A DNA stretch of 64,000 nt from Cohnella sp. WQ 127256 (GTDB taxonomy: Bacteria; Bacillota; Bacilli; Paenibacillales; Paenibacillaceae): NCBI RefSeq assembly GCF_024519285.1, contig NZ_JAMZCY010000005.1, forward strand, positions 186,001 through 250,000. The letters are read 5' to 3'. Position 1 is the first letter of the stretch; each line of letters starts with the position of its first letter. A program made the translations under genes and the position numbers. The notes beneath the pieces are model-generated. The model made no database searches. It saw only the letters and a list, made by a program, of their open reading frames with translations, and was not told the DNA's origin. Of this stretch, positions 36,009 to 43,986 are shown one piece after another.

Positions 36009-36026
36009 CTACAAGGAGGAATTGCA

Positions 36027-36752
36027 GTGAAGGCTGTCATACTGGCAGGTGGAACGGGAACGCGCCTTAAACCGCTAACCTACTGGACGAATAAGCATTT
36101 GTTACCGGTCGGATCGTATCCCATGATCTGTTATGGAGTAACGAAATTACGAGATGCCGGTATTCGAGATATCATTATCGTAACCAACCGGGCGGCGCTG
36201 GGGAGCTTTGCGGAAGTTCTCGGTAGCGGCCGGGATTGGGGTGTGTCTATCATGTACCGAGTACAAGAGGAAGCTGGAGGTATTGCTCAGGCTTTGGAGT
36301 TGGCACGTCCCATCCTATCTCCGAAGGAAAAGTTTGTTGTGCTCCTTGGCGATAATTTGTTCGAGGAAAGCCTACGACCAAGCTACGAACAATTTATGAA
36401 TCAGCCTGAAGGTGCGATGGTACTACTTAAAAAAGTCGAAGACCCTCGCCGTTATGGCGTTCCTAAGTTGGATGCAACAAGCGGGCGGATTATACTCATC
36501 GAGGAGAAGCCTGAGCGACCGTTATCCGACTATTGCGTAACAGGCATTTATTTTTACGATACCGAAGTATTCGATTTGATCGGTGGAATCAAACCTTCTC
36601 GGAGAGGGGAGCTAGAGATTACGGATGTTAACAATGCATATGCACAGAGTGGACGCCTTGCCTATCTGGAGATGACAGGATGGTGGACGGATGCGGGCAC
36701 ATTCGAATCTTTGGAAGCTGCTGGCAGGAAATTGAACGGGACAATCGCTTGA
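36027..36752 (+). CDS. Glucose-1-phosphate thymidylyltransferase-like (RmlA/SpsI type)
   Basis: A 241-residue sugar-phosphate nucleotidyltransferase. The nucleotide-binding loop LAGGTGTRLKPLTYWTNKHLLPVG is canonical, with Asp in VLLGDNLF, the substrate Lys in IEEKPERP, and VTGIYFYD and GRGELEITD-like motifs later (RRGELEITDVNN). It would make dTDP-glucose or a related activated sugar. In Bacillus subtilis the analogous SpsI works in the sporulation polysaccharide operon; the flanking GT2 genes and the giant spore-type protein support a similar role. Translation starts at GTG after AAGGAGGA. It is shorter than RmlA (about 290), as SpsI-like short forms are. Confidence 0.88.
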   Translation: MKAVILAGGTGTRLKPLTYWTNKHLLPVGSYPMICYGVTKLRDAGIRDIIIVTNRAALGSFAEVLGSGRDWGVSIMYRVQEEAGGIAQALELARPILSPKEKFVVLLGDNLFEESLRPSYEQFMNQPEGAMVLLKKVEDPRRYGVPKLDATSGRIILIEEKPERPLSDYCVTGIYFYDTEVFDLIGGIKPSRRGELEITDVNNAYAQSGRLAYLEMTGWWTDAGTFESLEAAGRKLNGTIA

Positions 36753-36810
36753 TCTATTATGTTGCGCAGCAACACGCTCGTAATCATTAGTACCCTAAGG
36801 AGGTGGGTGG

Positions 36811-38214
36811 ATGGCAGCGACAAGGATAAAAGTAGTACGTATGAAACGTCGAAAGTCTTCTCGGTCTGATCCGAAGAGATCTAGGATCAAGCTCCGACGC
36901 AGACAGCCTGTTCCTCCTCAGAGAGCAGATATTCGTCAAATCCGTTATCGTGAAGGGTACGAAGAAGGGTATTGTGAAGGGGTACATTCTGGGATTCAGA
37001 AGTTCCCGACAATATTCGAGGGAACGAGCATCGTCATCCCAACCTATAATCAGTTAAATATGCTTAAGCAATGTATCGATAGCATTATTGCAAATACGGA
37101 TATCCCCTACGAGATCATCATTGTGGATAATGCGTCAATGGATGGTACTGCTGCCTATTTGAAGGAGTTGCGAGGGCAAGTACGGTTTCATATCCTGGAA
37201 AAAAACCACGGATTTGCTGGCGCGATCAATAAGGGAATGATGATGGCCAAAGGTCGCACCATTTTGTTACTTAATAATGACACGTTGGTTACCGAAAACT
37301 GGCTAAATAATCTGCTCATTTGCTTGAATAGCGATGAAGGAATTGGAATGGTCGGACCCATTACCAATTATATAAGCGGAGAACAGCAGATTAACGTTCC
37401 CTATGAGGATATAGCAGATATGCCGAAATTTGCTCGCGAGAACAACCAGTCAGACCCTTCGCGTTGGCGTCGGATTGATCGGCTAACCGGATTTTGTTTA
37501 TTGTTCCGCAGGGAACTGTTCGAGGGAATTGGGTATTTCGACGAAGGCTTTGAGATCGGAAATTTCGAGGATGATGATTATAATATCCGCGTACGTTTTC
37601 TCGGCAAAAGTCTAGTGATGGCACAGGATACTTTTATTCATCACTTCGGTAGTGTAAGTATGAAGGCATTAGGAGATCGTTTCCAAGAAGTAAACTCTCG
37701 GAACGAGTTTTATTTTTTGGAGAAGTGGCGTAATCCTTATGACTGGATTCATCACGTACGTAAGCATGTTGATCTACAACAGGGTCCGCTAGCCCATTCG
37801 GCACATTTCTATCCAGAGCATGTGATCGTTCATGCAATTGGAGCGAATTATTATTGGATAGAACAAGGAAAGCGGAGGTTGGTGGAAGGAGTATTAACAG
37901 TGCCCAGTGTTCGGGTGTCACAGATTGACCTTCGTCGCTGGCCACTAGCAGAGCCTATCAACGCCGAGGAGGTTGAACGACGTTGGAGAGGTGTAGCGGA
38001 TGAAAACGGTAGGGAGTCTGGGATTTTTATACTTTCAGATGGGAGAATCTATCACATGGAAGACGGTAAAGCAAGATGCGTAATCGGTTCGGCAGTTATG
38101 CAGGCATGGAATCTTCATCTAAAGCCGATTAAGGCGCTAGCATCGGAAATGCTAGACCAATGGGTTCAAGGACTTCCAGTGATTTCACCACCAATACTAC
38201 ATCAGGTTCTATGA
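36811..38214 (+). CDS. GT2 glycosyltransferase with basic/Tyr-Gly N-terminus and duplicated C-terminal domain
   Basis: A 467-residue protein in three parts. Residues 1-65 are very basic (KRRKSSRSDPKRSRIKLRRR) and end in a Tyr/Gly repeat, YREGYEEGYCEGVHSG. Residues about 70-310 form the GT2 domain: TSIVIPTYNQLNMLKQCI, VDNASMDGT, ILLLNNDTLVTENW (DxD-like), and the ED motif region NFEDDDYNIRVRF. Residues about 335-460 contain two similar blocks, each with a Tyr-(W/H)-x-E-x-GK-x-R stretch followed by a Trp-containing segment, not recognised. AAGGAGGTGG precedes the ATG. The Tyr/Gly motif is shared with the small basic protein encoded 2.6 kb downstream, suggesting a common docking function. Confidence 0.82.
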   Translation: MAATRIKVVRMKRRKSSRSDPKRSRIKLRRRQPVPPQRADIRQIRYREGYEEGYCEGVHSGIQKFPTIFEGTSIVIPTYNQLNMLKQCIDSIIANTDIPYEIIIVDNASMDGTAAYLKELRGQVRFHILEKNHGFAGAINKGMMMAKGRTILLLNNDTLVTENWLNNLLICLNSDEGIGMVGPITNYISGEQQINVPYEDIADMPKFARENNQSDPSRWRRIDRLTGFCLLFRRELFEGIGYFDEGFEIGNFEDDDYNIRVRFLGKSLVMAQDTFIHHFGSVSMKALGDRFQEVNSRNEFYFLEKWRNPYDWIHHVRKHVDLQQGPLAHSAHFYPEHVIVHAIGANYYWIEQGKRRLVEGVLTVPSVRVSQIDLRRWPLAEPINAEEVERRWRGVADENGRESGIFILSDGRIYHMEDGKARCVIGSAVMQAWNLHLKPIKALASEMLDQWVQGLPVISPPILHQVL

Positions 38215-38220
38215 TTAAAT

Positions 38221-38271
38221 AATGCTGTCTTAACTGGAGCTCTCTTCGAGAGCTGCAGATGAGGCAGCATT
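38221..38271 (+). terminator. Two-level hairpin after the second GT2 gene
   Basis: Outer arms AATGCTG/CAGCATT enclose an inner AGCTCTC-TTC-GAGAGCT hairpin, followed by TTATTATGA. The T-run is weak, so termination may be partial. Confidence 0.55.
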
Positions 38272-38463
38272 TATTATGACCTCCAAACTCTGTGTTGATT
38301 TGCTGTAATCGGGAATTGGATCAGATTAAGAAGCGACTACTACGAGGGGGATGTTGATTCAGTGGCAAGCGCAGAATGGCGGCATATGCTGTATGTGAAT
38401 AGATGTTTGCATACATGAATGATGTGAATCATATTTCGTTGAGGGATGGAGGATGCGTCAATC

Positions 38464-38754
38464 ATGCAGGAGTTGTTAACTGAGATCGTTGTTCATTTGT
38501 CCAAATCACATCAGCATATGGCCAGGATTTTGGATGCAAAGAGGCATGTGGCCGTGCGCATGGCACATTTGGTTCAGATGTTGCCGGATGAAAATCCTCA
38601 ATTTACCGATCTTGACGGGATATTGAATAGTTCATCTAACGTAACGAAAAATGTGGTTTCATATTTAAACAGTCTTGCAGATTTTCAGGAAGCCGTCGCG
38701 GACAGCTTGACTAATGTCGTGAAAGCGATGGGAACTCCCGAAGACGAAGAATAA
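38464..38754 (+). CDS. Small helical protein, cluster paralog 1
   Basis: I do not recognise the family. The protein has 96 residues, is acidic and predicted all-helical, with no signal peptide or membrane segment. It contains LSKSHQHMARILDAKRHVA, which parallels IAKMQWNVALILEAKAIEAE and ISRSQEALAKILENVADVTD in the next two proteins, so the three look like divergent paralogs. The ATG at 38464, 11 bases after GGAGG, is preferred to an ATG six codons earlier that directly abuts its own weak site; this choice is uncertain. It opens a four-gene, tightly packed operon next to the glycosyltransferase cluster. A structural or adaptor role at the spore surface is inference. Confidence 0.68.
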   Translation: MQELLTEIVVHLSKSHQHMARILDAKRHVAVRMAHLVQMLPDENPQFTDLDGILNSSSNVTKNVVSYLNSLADFQEAVADSLTNVVKAMGTPEDEE

Positions 38755-38782
38755 AGGTTTTTATGGAAAGGGGGGAAGAGGG

Positions 38783-39115
38783 TTGAGCCGAGAGGAAGCC
38801 TATCAAGTTACACTAGAAGCCATTGCAAAGATGCAATGGAATGTAGCTTTGATTTTGGAAGCAAAAGCGATTGAGGCCGAGAAGGTTCGTAATTGGCTTT
38901 GTACCCATATTGCGAATGGTACCTACCCAGACCATAGTGATCAATTGTCTACTAGTTTGCAGTTTAATGAACAGAATATCGAGGTCATAGAAGGGTTAAC
39001 CAAGCTTTGCAACGGCCTAAGCCGCAATATGAAAGTCATAATTAATCCGGACAATAATGATTCGGATAGTATGGCTTCCATGTTCGGAGGAATGGGCTCT
39101 GGAGATCAAGACTGA
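38783..39115 (+). CDS. Small helical protein, cluster paralog 2
   Basis: A 110-residue helical protein starting at TTG after AGAGGG. It shares with its neighbours the I-(A/S)-x-x-(Q/H)-x-x-(M/L/V)-A-x-I-L-(E/D) helix near the N terminus. A single Trp/Cys pair (NWLCTH) follows, then a second long helix (NEQNIEVIEGLTKLCNGLSRNMKVI) and a Gly/Met/Asp-rich tail (MASMFGGMGSGDQD). Its stop overlaps the ATG of the next gene, so the proteins are probably made in fixed ratio, perhaps as a complex. No similarity to a characterised family is apparent. Confidence 0.72.
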   Translation: MSREEAYQVTLEAIAKMQWNVALILEAKAIEAEKVRNWLCTHIANGTYPDHSDQLSTSLQFNEQNIEVIEGLTKLCNGLSRNMKVIINPDNNDSDSMASMFGGMGSGDQD

Positions 39116-39411
39116 TGAACCGGCTGCAGCGGGAATGGGAGATAAAGCTTCAGCTTATGGGTGCTATATCTAGAAGCCAAGAAGCTTTGGCGAAAATATT
39201 GGAAAATGTAGCTGATGTAACGGATGCTGCTGGTGTATCTCCGGCAACTCTTCATGAGCATGTTCGTGTGTTGACTGGTATGCAGGGAGCTTTGCTACGA
39301 ACGGTATCTGGAACAAGCTGGCGTCCACCGATTCAAGGGAGGCCAGCTTCTCCTTGGCTATCTGATAGGATAAAGCCAAGTCATCGGAACACTGGAGGTG
39401 TCTCGGATTGA
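39115..39411 (+). CDS. Small helical protein, cluster paralog 3
   Basis: A 98-residue protein whose first 60 residues carry the shared helix motif (MGAISRSQEALAKILENVADVT) and a second helix (PATLHEHVRVLTGMQGALL). The C-terminal 35 residues are Pro/Arg/Ser-rich and probably unstructured. The ATG overlaps the stop of paralog 2, and the stop overlaps the TTG start of the basic protein that follows (TTGA), so translation of all four genes is linked. The function is unknown. Confidence 0.72.
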   Translation: MNRLQREWEIKLQLMGAISRSQEALAKILENVADVTDAAGVSPATLHEHVRVLTGMQGALLRTVSGTSWRPPIQGRPASPWLSDRIKPSHRNTGGVSD

Positions 39412-39713
39412 AGAGTAAATTGCGAACATCACGTGCGGTTAAACGGGGAAGAAAAAAGACGGGTTCAAGCCGAAGCACCAAGAAAACAGGGAAGAATATC
39501 AGCCGTGGGAAATCGCGATCTTATAAAGGGAAGCTTCGCTCCCGGAAGGTTCTGACCCGCCGTCAACAAAGAGGGAAAAGAAGAAGGCAGGCTGGAGGAA
39601 GCGGTTCAGCTTACAATGAGGGCTTTAATCAGACATATAACGTAGGGTACGACGCAGGCTTCTCGCAAGGGTTTGAGGATGGTCATCAAATCGCGTATGA
39701 GCAACAGATTTGA
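39408..39713 (+). CDS. Very basic protein with C-terminal Tyr/Gly repeat module
   Basis: A 101-residue protein in two halves. Residues 1-68 are dominated by Lys, Arg, Ser and Gly (KRGRKKTGSSRSTKKTGK, RSYKGKLRSRKVLTRRQQRG), recalling the basic low-complexity coat protein CotG or a polyanion-binding tail. Residues 70-101 hold five Tyr/Phe-x-x-Gly-type steps: YNEGFNQTYNVGYDAGFSQG and FEDGHQIAYEQQ. The same kind of module (YREGYEEGYCEG) follows a basic region in the GT2 protein of this cluster. TTG start, GGAGGTG eight bases upstream, four-base overlap with the preceding gene. A spore-coat or exosporium basic layer component is likely but not proven. Confidence 0.7.
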   Translation: MKSKLRTSRAVKRGRKKTGSSRSTKKTGKNISRGKSRSYKGKLRSRKVLTRRQQRGKRRRQAGGSGSAYNEGFNQTYNVGYDAGFSQGFEDGHQIAYEQQI

Positions 39714-39732
39714 TCGTTCAATATGCAAACAG

Positions 39733-39766
39733 AACGAGGCTGCCGACATGGATCGGCAGCCTCGTT
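39733..39766. terminator. Terminator hairpin, GGCTGCCGA family
   Basis: A 14-bp perfect stem AACGAGGCTGCCGA with a 6-base loop, between convergent genes. The core recurs in three other hairpins of the window. Confidence 0.8.
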
Positions 39767-39776
39767 AACAATACAC

Positions 39777-40946
39777 TTAAGCTCTGGTGACGGTTAGGTT
39801 AAAAAATCCATCCTTCACTATCATGTTATATACGAAACCATTAATGATGAACTTTTGCGAAAGGGCTTTACTTGATTTATTATTAGGGAGGTCCCGAATC
39901 CAGTCCTGTATTTTACTAGTATCGGCGTCAATACCTTTAGGATCAAGTGTGTATAGGATACCGGTACTTATAAGAATGTGTCCCATTCTTGCATCTAAGG
40001 TTGCACTCATACCGGCTTCATCTGCCTCTTTAATTTCCTGTTGTGTAGGGAACGCCATCTTTTGTCGCACCGTAATACTCCTAAGGCTTTTATCGGCATT
40101 GATTGCCCCGGTGAGCGTACCGTTATAGAGATTCGCGACTAGCGTATCGGACCCATCGACTTTTTTGATTGTATATTGATCTATCGTCATTTGATCAAAC
40201 ACTTCTTTGGGCTTGTTGTACTCTTTTATGAATGCCGATGCACTACTGTATATTTTTTTCTTGTCTGTGCTGTCGATTTGCAGATACTTATTAACGGCTA
40301 GATCATAATAAGCTTGTGTAGCATCTAGCATATCAGGGTTACCCGATAGCTTAGTTGTTTTCATTTGCATATTCGTCAATTGCGCGTAATAATTCTTTTG
40401 CTTGGCATCGTATTGTGCTTTAGTTATCTTTTTGCCCAAAAAGGTATAGCTGTCTCCGCTCTCATCACTCTGTGTATGTGTGCTAATCTCTGTTGTTGTA
40501 AGGGTCGCGCCCGCTAATTGGACGATATACTCACCGCAAGTCCCGTTTGATGCACCACTTATACAGTCACGGGCAATGACTCTGTACTTACCTGTTTTCT
40601 TTTCTTTAAATAATTGAAAATCGGCAAATCCAAGCTTTCCTGCTTCGCTCTGACCTGGTCCCTTTAAAGTTAGCGTCTGGATCTTTTCTTTTTTGAAGGA
40701 GTAAGCTGTCGCGATGTGATTACTCAACCGGTACGATGATCCAGTGAATAACTCTGGCACACCGTCCCGGTCGATATCAAACAAGGCTATTTCGCTATCT
40801 TGGCCCCAATTGTCTGAATGGATATAGTTAAGTATTTTGGTTTTATAAGCCTGTTTCCAACCTGCCGTTTGCTGTGCTGCATGTACTGTCACGTTTGAAT
40901 TAAGCAATAAACATAAAAAAACAACTAGACCCATTACTCTTTTCAT
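39777..40946 (-). CDS. Secreted hypothetical protein
   Basis: A 389-residue exported protein with a clear signal peptide (MKRVMGLVVFLCLLLNSNVTVHA, cleavage after AHA-like VHA). The start at 40946 has GGAGG ten bases upstream; the longer frame adds 45 poorly coding codons. Just after the signal, IALFDIDRDGVPELF reads like a calcium-binding loop of the FG-GAP/EF-hand-like type (DxDxDGxxE). The rest is Lys/Thr-rich with two central Cys (about 130-140) and no catalytic motif I know. Paenibacilli have many such exported proteins of unknown function. It is a single gene sharing its terminator with the operon opposite. Confidence 0.68.
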   Translation of the reverse strand: MKRVMGLVVFLCLLLNSNVTVHAAQQTAGWKQAYKTKILNYIHSDNWGQDSEIALFDIDRDGVPELFTGSSYRLSNHIATAYSFKKEKIQTLTLKGPGQSEAGKLGFADFQLFKEKKTGKYRVIARDCISGASNGTCGEYIVQLAGATLTTTEISTHTQSDESGDSYTFLGKKITKAQYDAKQKNYYAQLTNMQMKTTKLSGNPDMLDATQAYYDLAVNKYLQIDSTDKKKIYSSASAFIKEYNKPKEVFDQMTIDQYTIKKVDGSDTLVANLYNGTLTGAINADKSLRSITVRQKMAFPTQQEIKEADEAGMSATLDARMGHILISTGILYTLDPKGIDADTSKIQDWIRDLPNNKSSKALSQKFIINGFVYNMIVKDGFFNLTVTRA

Positions 40947-41110
40947 TTGTTGAATCCTCCACGTTGATTGTTTGGTTTGTTTGTTACAAGAAAATTCTAC
41001 CACTCCATCTACGAATAGGTCTATGTAATCAGGTGTAAATTCACATTGAATATGAAGTGTTAAAAGATTGCTTGGAAACAAAATCTATTGAAAAGTGAGA
41101 GATTAATCAA

Positions 41111-42091
41111 ATGGAATATGTGAAGCTTGGTCATACCGGTTTGGATGTTTCCCGCATTTGCCTTGGTTGTATGGGCTTTGGTGTTGCAGAGCGTTGGATT
41201 CATCCATGGGTGCTTGATGAAGAGAAAAGTCGTCCGATTATTAAAAAAGCCTTGGAGCTTGGTATCAATTTTTTCGATACGGCGAATGTATATTCAGACG
41301 GAACGAGCGAGGAAATTGTTGGACGGGCTCTTAAGGATTATGCCAATCGTGATGAAGTTGTCCTCGCGACAAAGGTACATTTCCGCATGCATGAAGGTCC
41401 AAATGGGGCTGGACTTTCCCGAAAAGCAATCATGAGTGAAGTGGATAAGAGCCTTAAGAGATTGGGAACCGATTATGTGGATCTGTACCAAATTCACCGT
41501 TGGGATTACAATACTCCCATCGAAGAGACAATGGAGGCCTTACATGATGTTGTAAAGGCTGGGAAAGCCAGATATATTGGTGCGTCTGCCATGTACGCAT
41601 GGCAGTTTCAGAAGGCGCTACATATCGCTGAGAAACATGGATGGACCCGGTTTGTATCGATGCAAAATCATTTGAACCTCATATACCGTGAAGAGGAGAG
41701 AGAAATGCTGCCTCTCTGTAAGGAAGAGAAGATCGGTGTGATTCCCTATAGCCCACTTGCATCAGGAAGATTGACGCGTGATTGGTCGGAAACAACTCAT
41801 CGTTCCGAAACCGATCAGGTTCAGAAATCTAAATACGATGCGACTGCAAATACGGATCAATTGATTGTGGAGCGCGTTGCAGCATTAGCTGAAAAACGTA
41901 ACGTTTCCCGTGTTCAAATCGCGCTTGCCTGGTTGTTGCAGAAGCAACCGGTAGCAGCTCCCATTATTGGTGCTACGAAAATATCTAATCTCGAAGATGC
42001 GGTAGCTGCTCTTCAGATTACGTTAACACCTGAAGAAATTGCATCTCTGGAAGAGCCGTATGTTCCACATGTGGTAACAGGTGCAGTTTGA
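41111..42091 (+). CDS. Aldo/keto reductase
   Basis: A 326-residue NADPH-dependent oxidoreductase with a TIM barrel. The catalytic tetrad is visible: Asp in FFDTANVYSDG and the Tyr a few residues later, Lys in VLATKVHF, and His in LYQIHRWD. The cofactor region follows as IGVIPYSPLASGRLTR and PIIGATKISNLEDAV. It belongs to the YhdN/IolS-like general group that reduces aldehydes and ketones; the physiological substrate is not clear. It is monocistronic, with a strong terminator after it. The ribosome site (GTGAGAG) is modest. Confidence 0.93.
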   Translation: MEYVKLGHTGLDVSRICLGCMGFGVAERWIHPWVLDEEKSRPIIKKALELGINFFDTANVYSDGTSEEIVGRALKDYANRDEVVLATKVHFRMHEGPNGAGLSRKAIMSEVDKSLKRLGTDYVDLYQIHRWDYNTPIEETMEALHDVVKAGKARYIGASAMYAWQFQKALHIAEKHGWTRFVSMQNHLNLIYREEEREMLPLCKEEKIGVIPYSPLASGRLTRDWSETTHRSETDQVQKSKYDATANTDQLIVERVAALAEKRNVSRVQIALAWLLQKQPVAAPIIGATKISNLEDAVAALQITLTPEEIASLEEPYVPHVVTGAV

Positions 42092-42103
42092 TATATTCGC
42101 TAA

Positions 42104-42137
42104 AAAGCCCCCCCGAAATTACTTTCGGGGGGGCTTT
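42104..42137 (+). terminator. Terminator after the aldo/keto reductase gene
   Basis: A 15-bp perfect stem, AAAGCCCCCCCGAAA and its complement, with loop TTAC. Confidence 0.88.
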
Positions 42138-42145
42138 GCTCTATG

Positions 42146-42262
42146 TTAGGCAGTCGGTCCGAGACACAGATTTATGGCGTTCCCGCGAATGATCGGTTCA
42201 AATACGGAATCAAAATCGACAGATTTCAAAAAAGTTCTTTTAGTCGCATTTTTTGGACATAC
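42146..42262 (-). pseudogene. C-terminal remnant of an unidentified gene
   Basis: On the minus strand a frame without a start reads KRTFLKSVDFDSVFEPIIRG and continues NAINLCLGPTA to a stop. It looks like the natural end of a protein rather than random sequence, but the frame opens after a stop only about 38 codons upstream. I cannot name the family. Confidence 0.32.
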
Positions 42263-42383
42263 TCAACATTGTTTGTTAACAGTTATTTTTATAGATATTA
42301 GCAAAACTGTTTCTCTAGACCCAAACATATCTGGTCGAGTATGATTGTCATCGACATGGATAGAGAGTGGGGTTGGGGTACAG

Positions 42384-43280
42384 ATGGAAAATACGTATGA
42401 TGACATAAAGCAAGGTGAAAAAGGTGCATGGTTAAGTATTATTGCATATATCTGCTTATCAGCATTAAAGTTAGCAATCGGGTATTCCACAAACTCCGAA
42501 GCTTTATCGGCTGATGGTTTAAATAACGCCACAGACATTATCGCTTCAATAGCTGTATTAGTCGGGCTCAAAATATCAAGAAAGCCACCGGATAGAAACC
42601 ATCGGTACGGTCATTATCGAGCTGAAACGGTAGCTGCGTTAATCGCATCTTTTATAATGTTCGCAGTAGGACTTCAAGTTCTGTATCAAGCAGTTATGAA
42701 GTTTCGGGTTCCGAGTATGGAGTCTCCCGACATGATTGCCGCGTGGACAGCTGTTCTTTGTGCCATTGTTATGTACTTTGTCTATCTATACAATGTTCGC
42801 TTGGCAAGGAAAATAAATAGTAACGCTTTGATGGCAGCGGCACAGGATAACCGTTCGGATGCATTTGTAAGCATCGGTGCCTTTATCGGTATTGTGGGTT
42901 CTCAATTTGGCCTACCCTGGCTTGACCCTTTAACGGCTCTACTTGTGGGTGTTATAATTTGTAAAACAGCTTGGGATATTTTTCGGGATTCATCTCATGC
43001 TCTTACGGATGGCTTTGACGATGAAGAGCTTCAAATCATACGGCAAACCATCCGCGATATACCAGGAGTGGAAAAGATTATTGATATCAAAGCTCGTATC
43101 CATGGAAACAAAAAGTTGGTCGATGTGACCATTGGCGTAGACCGTGAGCTAAACGTAAGCGAAAGCCATGACATTACCGAACATATTGAAAATAGAATTT
43201 ATGAGCTTTATAACATATCGCATGTGCACATTCACATAGAACCGGTGGAATCTAATAAATTAGGAGGCGGTATTGCTTGA
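42384..43280 (+). CDS. Cation diffusion facilitator, manganese type
   Basis: A 298-residue CDF transporter with six membrane helices and a cytoplasmic C-terminal domain (about 210-290) rich in His at its end (YNISHVHIHIEPVE). The transport site reads N47-x3-D51 in helix 2 (ADGLNNATD) and D155-x3-D159 in helix 5 (QDNRSD). The N-D-D-D set, without His, is that of Mn2+ exporters such as MntE and MneP/S, while Zn exporters have H-D-D-D or similar. The ATG at 42384 follows a GGGG-rich site; the TTG 13 codons earlier is unlikely. Its stop overlaps the DinB start. The probable role is manganese efflux. Confidence 0.87.
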   Translation: MENTYDDIKQGEKGAWLSIIAYICLSALKLAIGYSTNSEALSADGLNNATDIIASIAVLVGLKISRKPPDRNHRYGHYRAETVAALIASFIMFAVGLQVLYQAVMKFRVPSMESPDMIAAWTAVLCAIVMYFVYLYNVRLARKINSNALMAAAQDNRSDAFVSIGAFIGIVGSQFGLPWLDPLTALLVGVIICKTAWDIFRDSSHALTDGFDDEELQIIRQTIRDIPGVEKIIDIKARIHGNKKLVDVTIGVDRELNVSESHDITEHIENRIYELYNISHVHIHIEPVESNKLGGGIA

Positions 43281-43723
43281 AAACAATCCAAAACATGTTT
43301 GAACATTTGAATTGGGCTAATCAACGCATTCTAGAAACCTTGCAAAATGTTGAAGTTGAGGACCAACCGGTACGATTATTTCTTCATATTCTTAATGCTG
43401 AACAAGTATGGGTAACTAGATTAAAGGGGATGGATAGTTCACAAATGCCCATTTGGTCGGAGGGTGATATTGCGGTCTGTGCAAAACTTATTAAACAAAA
43501 TGCAGAAAGCTTCAAAACACTTCTCACTGAGTTAGCAAATAGTGACCTAGATAACTTGATAACATACAGAAATAGTAAAGGGGAAGAGTTTAAGACATCT
43601 ATAAGAGATATTTTAACTCATGTAGCACTTCATGGTCAGTATCATCGAGGACAGATCAATTCGCGACTTCGAGCAGACGGTATTGAACCCGTTAGCACGG
43701 ATTATATTCTATTTGTTAGATAG
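43277..43723 (+). CDS. DinB-family protein
   Basis: A 148-residue four-helix-bundle protein of the DinB/YfiT superfamily. The metal-binding His triad is visible as His in FLHILNAEQVWVTRL and the pair in HVALHGQYHRGQI; MFEHLNWANQRIL is the usual first helix. The TTG start overlaps the CDF stop (TTGA) and GGAGG lies eight bases before, so the two are coupled. Family members are putative thiol-dependent transferases or hydrolases, such as bacillithiol transferases. A link to the metal exporter is suggested only by the operon. Confidence 0.86.
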   Translation: MKTIQNMFEHLNWANQRILETLQNVEVEDQPVRLFLHILNAEQVWVTRLKGMDSSQMPIWSEGDIAVCAKLIKQNAESFKTLLTELANSDLDNLITYRNSKGEEFKTSIRDILTHVALHGQYHRGQINSRLRADGIEPVSTDYILFVR

Positions 43724-43727
43724 TCAT

Positions 43728-43869
43728 TTAGATGTAAGTCTTCTTCATCCACTCCGTTATAGCAAGTCCTTCTGATTCGTGGAATTCCTCGACATCCGTC
43801 ATTTCCAATATTCTATTGCCATTATCCAGATAAAGTAGGAAAAACGAAAGCGAAAGTCGTGATCGTGGG
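43728..43869 (-). pseudogene. C-terminal remnant of an unidentified gene
   Basis: The minus-strand frame ends FLLYLDNGNRILEMTDVEEF and then HESEGLAITEWMKKTYI before a stop. It has protein-like composition but no start or upstream continuation. The family is not recognised. With the remnant at 42146 it indicates gene loss around the CDF-dinB pair. Confidence 0.35.
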
Positions 43870-43986
43870 AGGCAGACTGCTCATTGATCATAGTACATTA
43901 AGATAATCGCACAAGAATGAGAAATGACGGACAGACCACGATTATGGGATTAACCGCTTCTATTTTGATAATAAGGAGTGACATGG

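Noticed and set aside
38380-38420. Sigma-E or sigma-K promoter before the small-protein operon
   Set aside because: GCATATGCTG and CATACATG each miss a conserved base, and no -35 element lies at the right distance.
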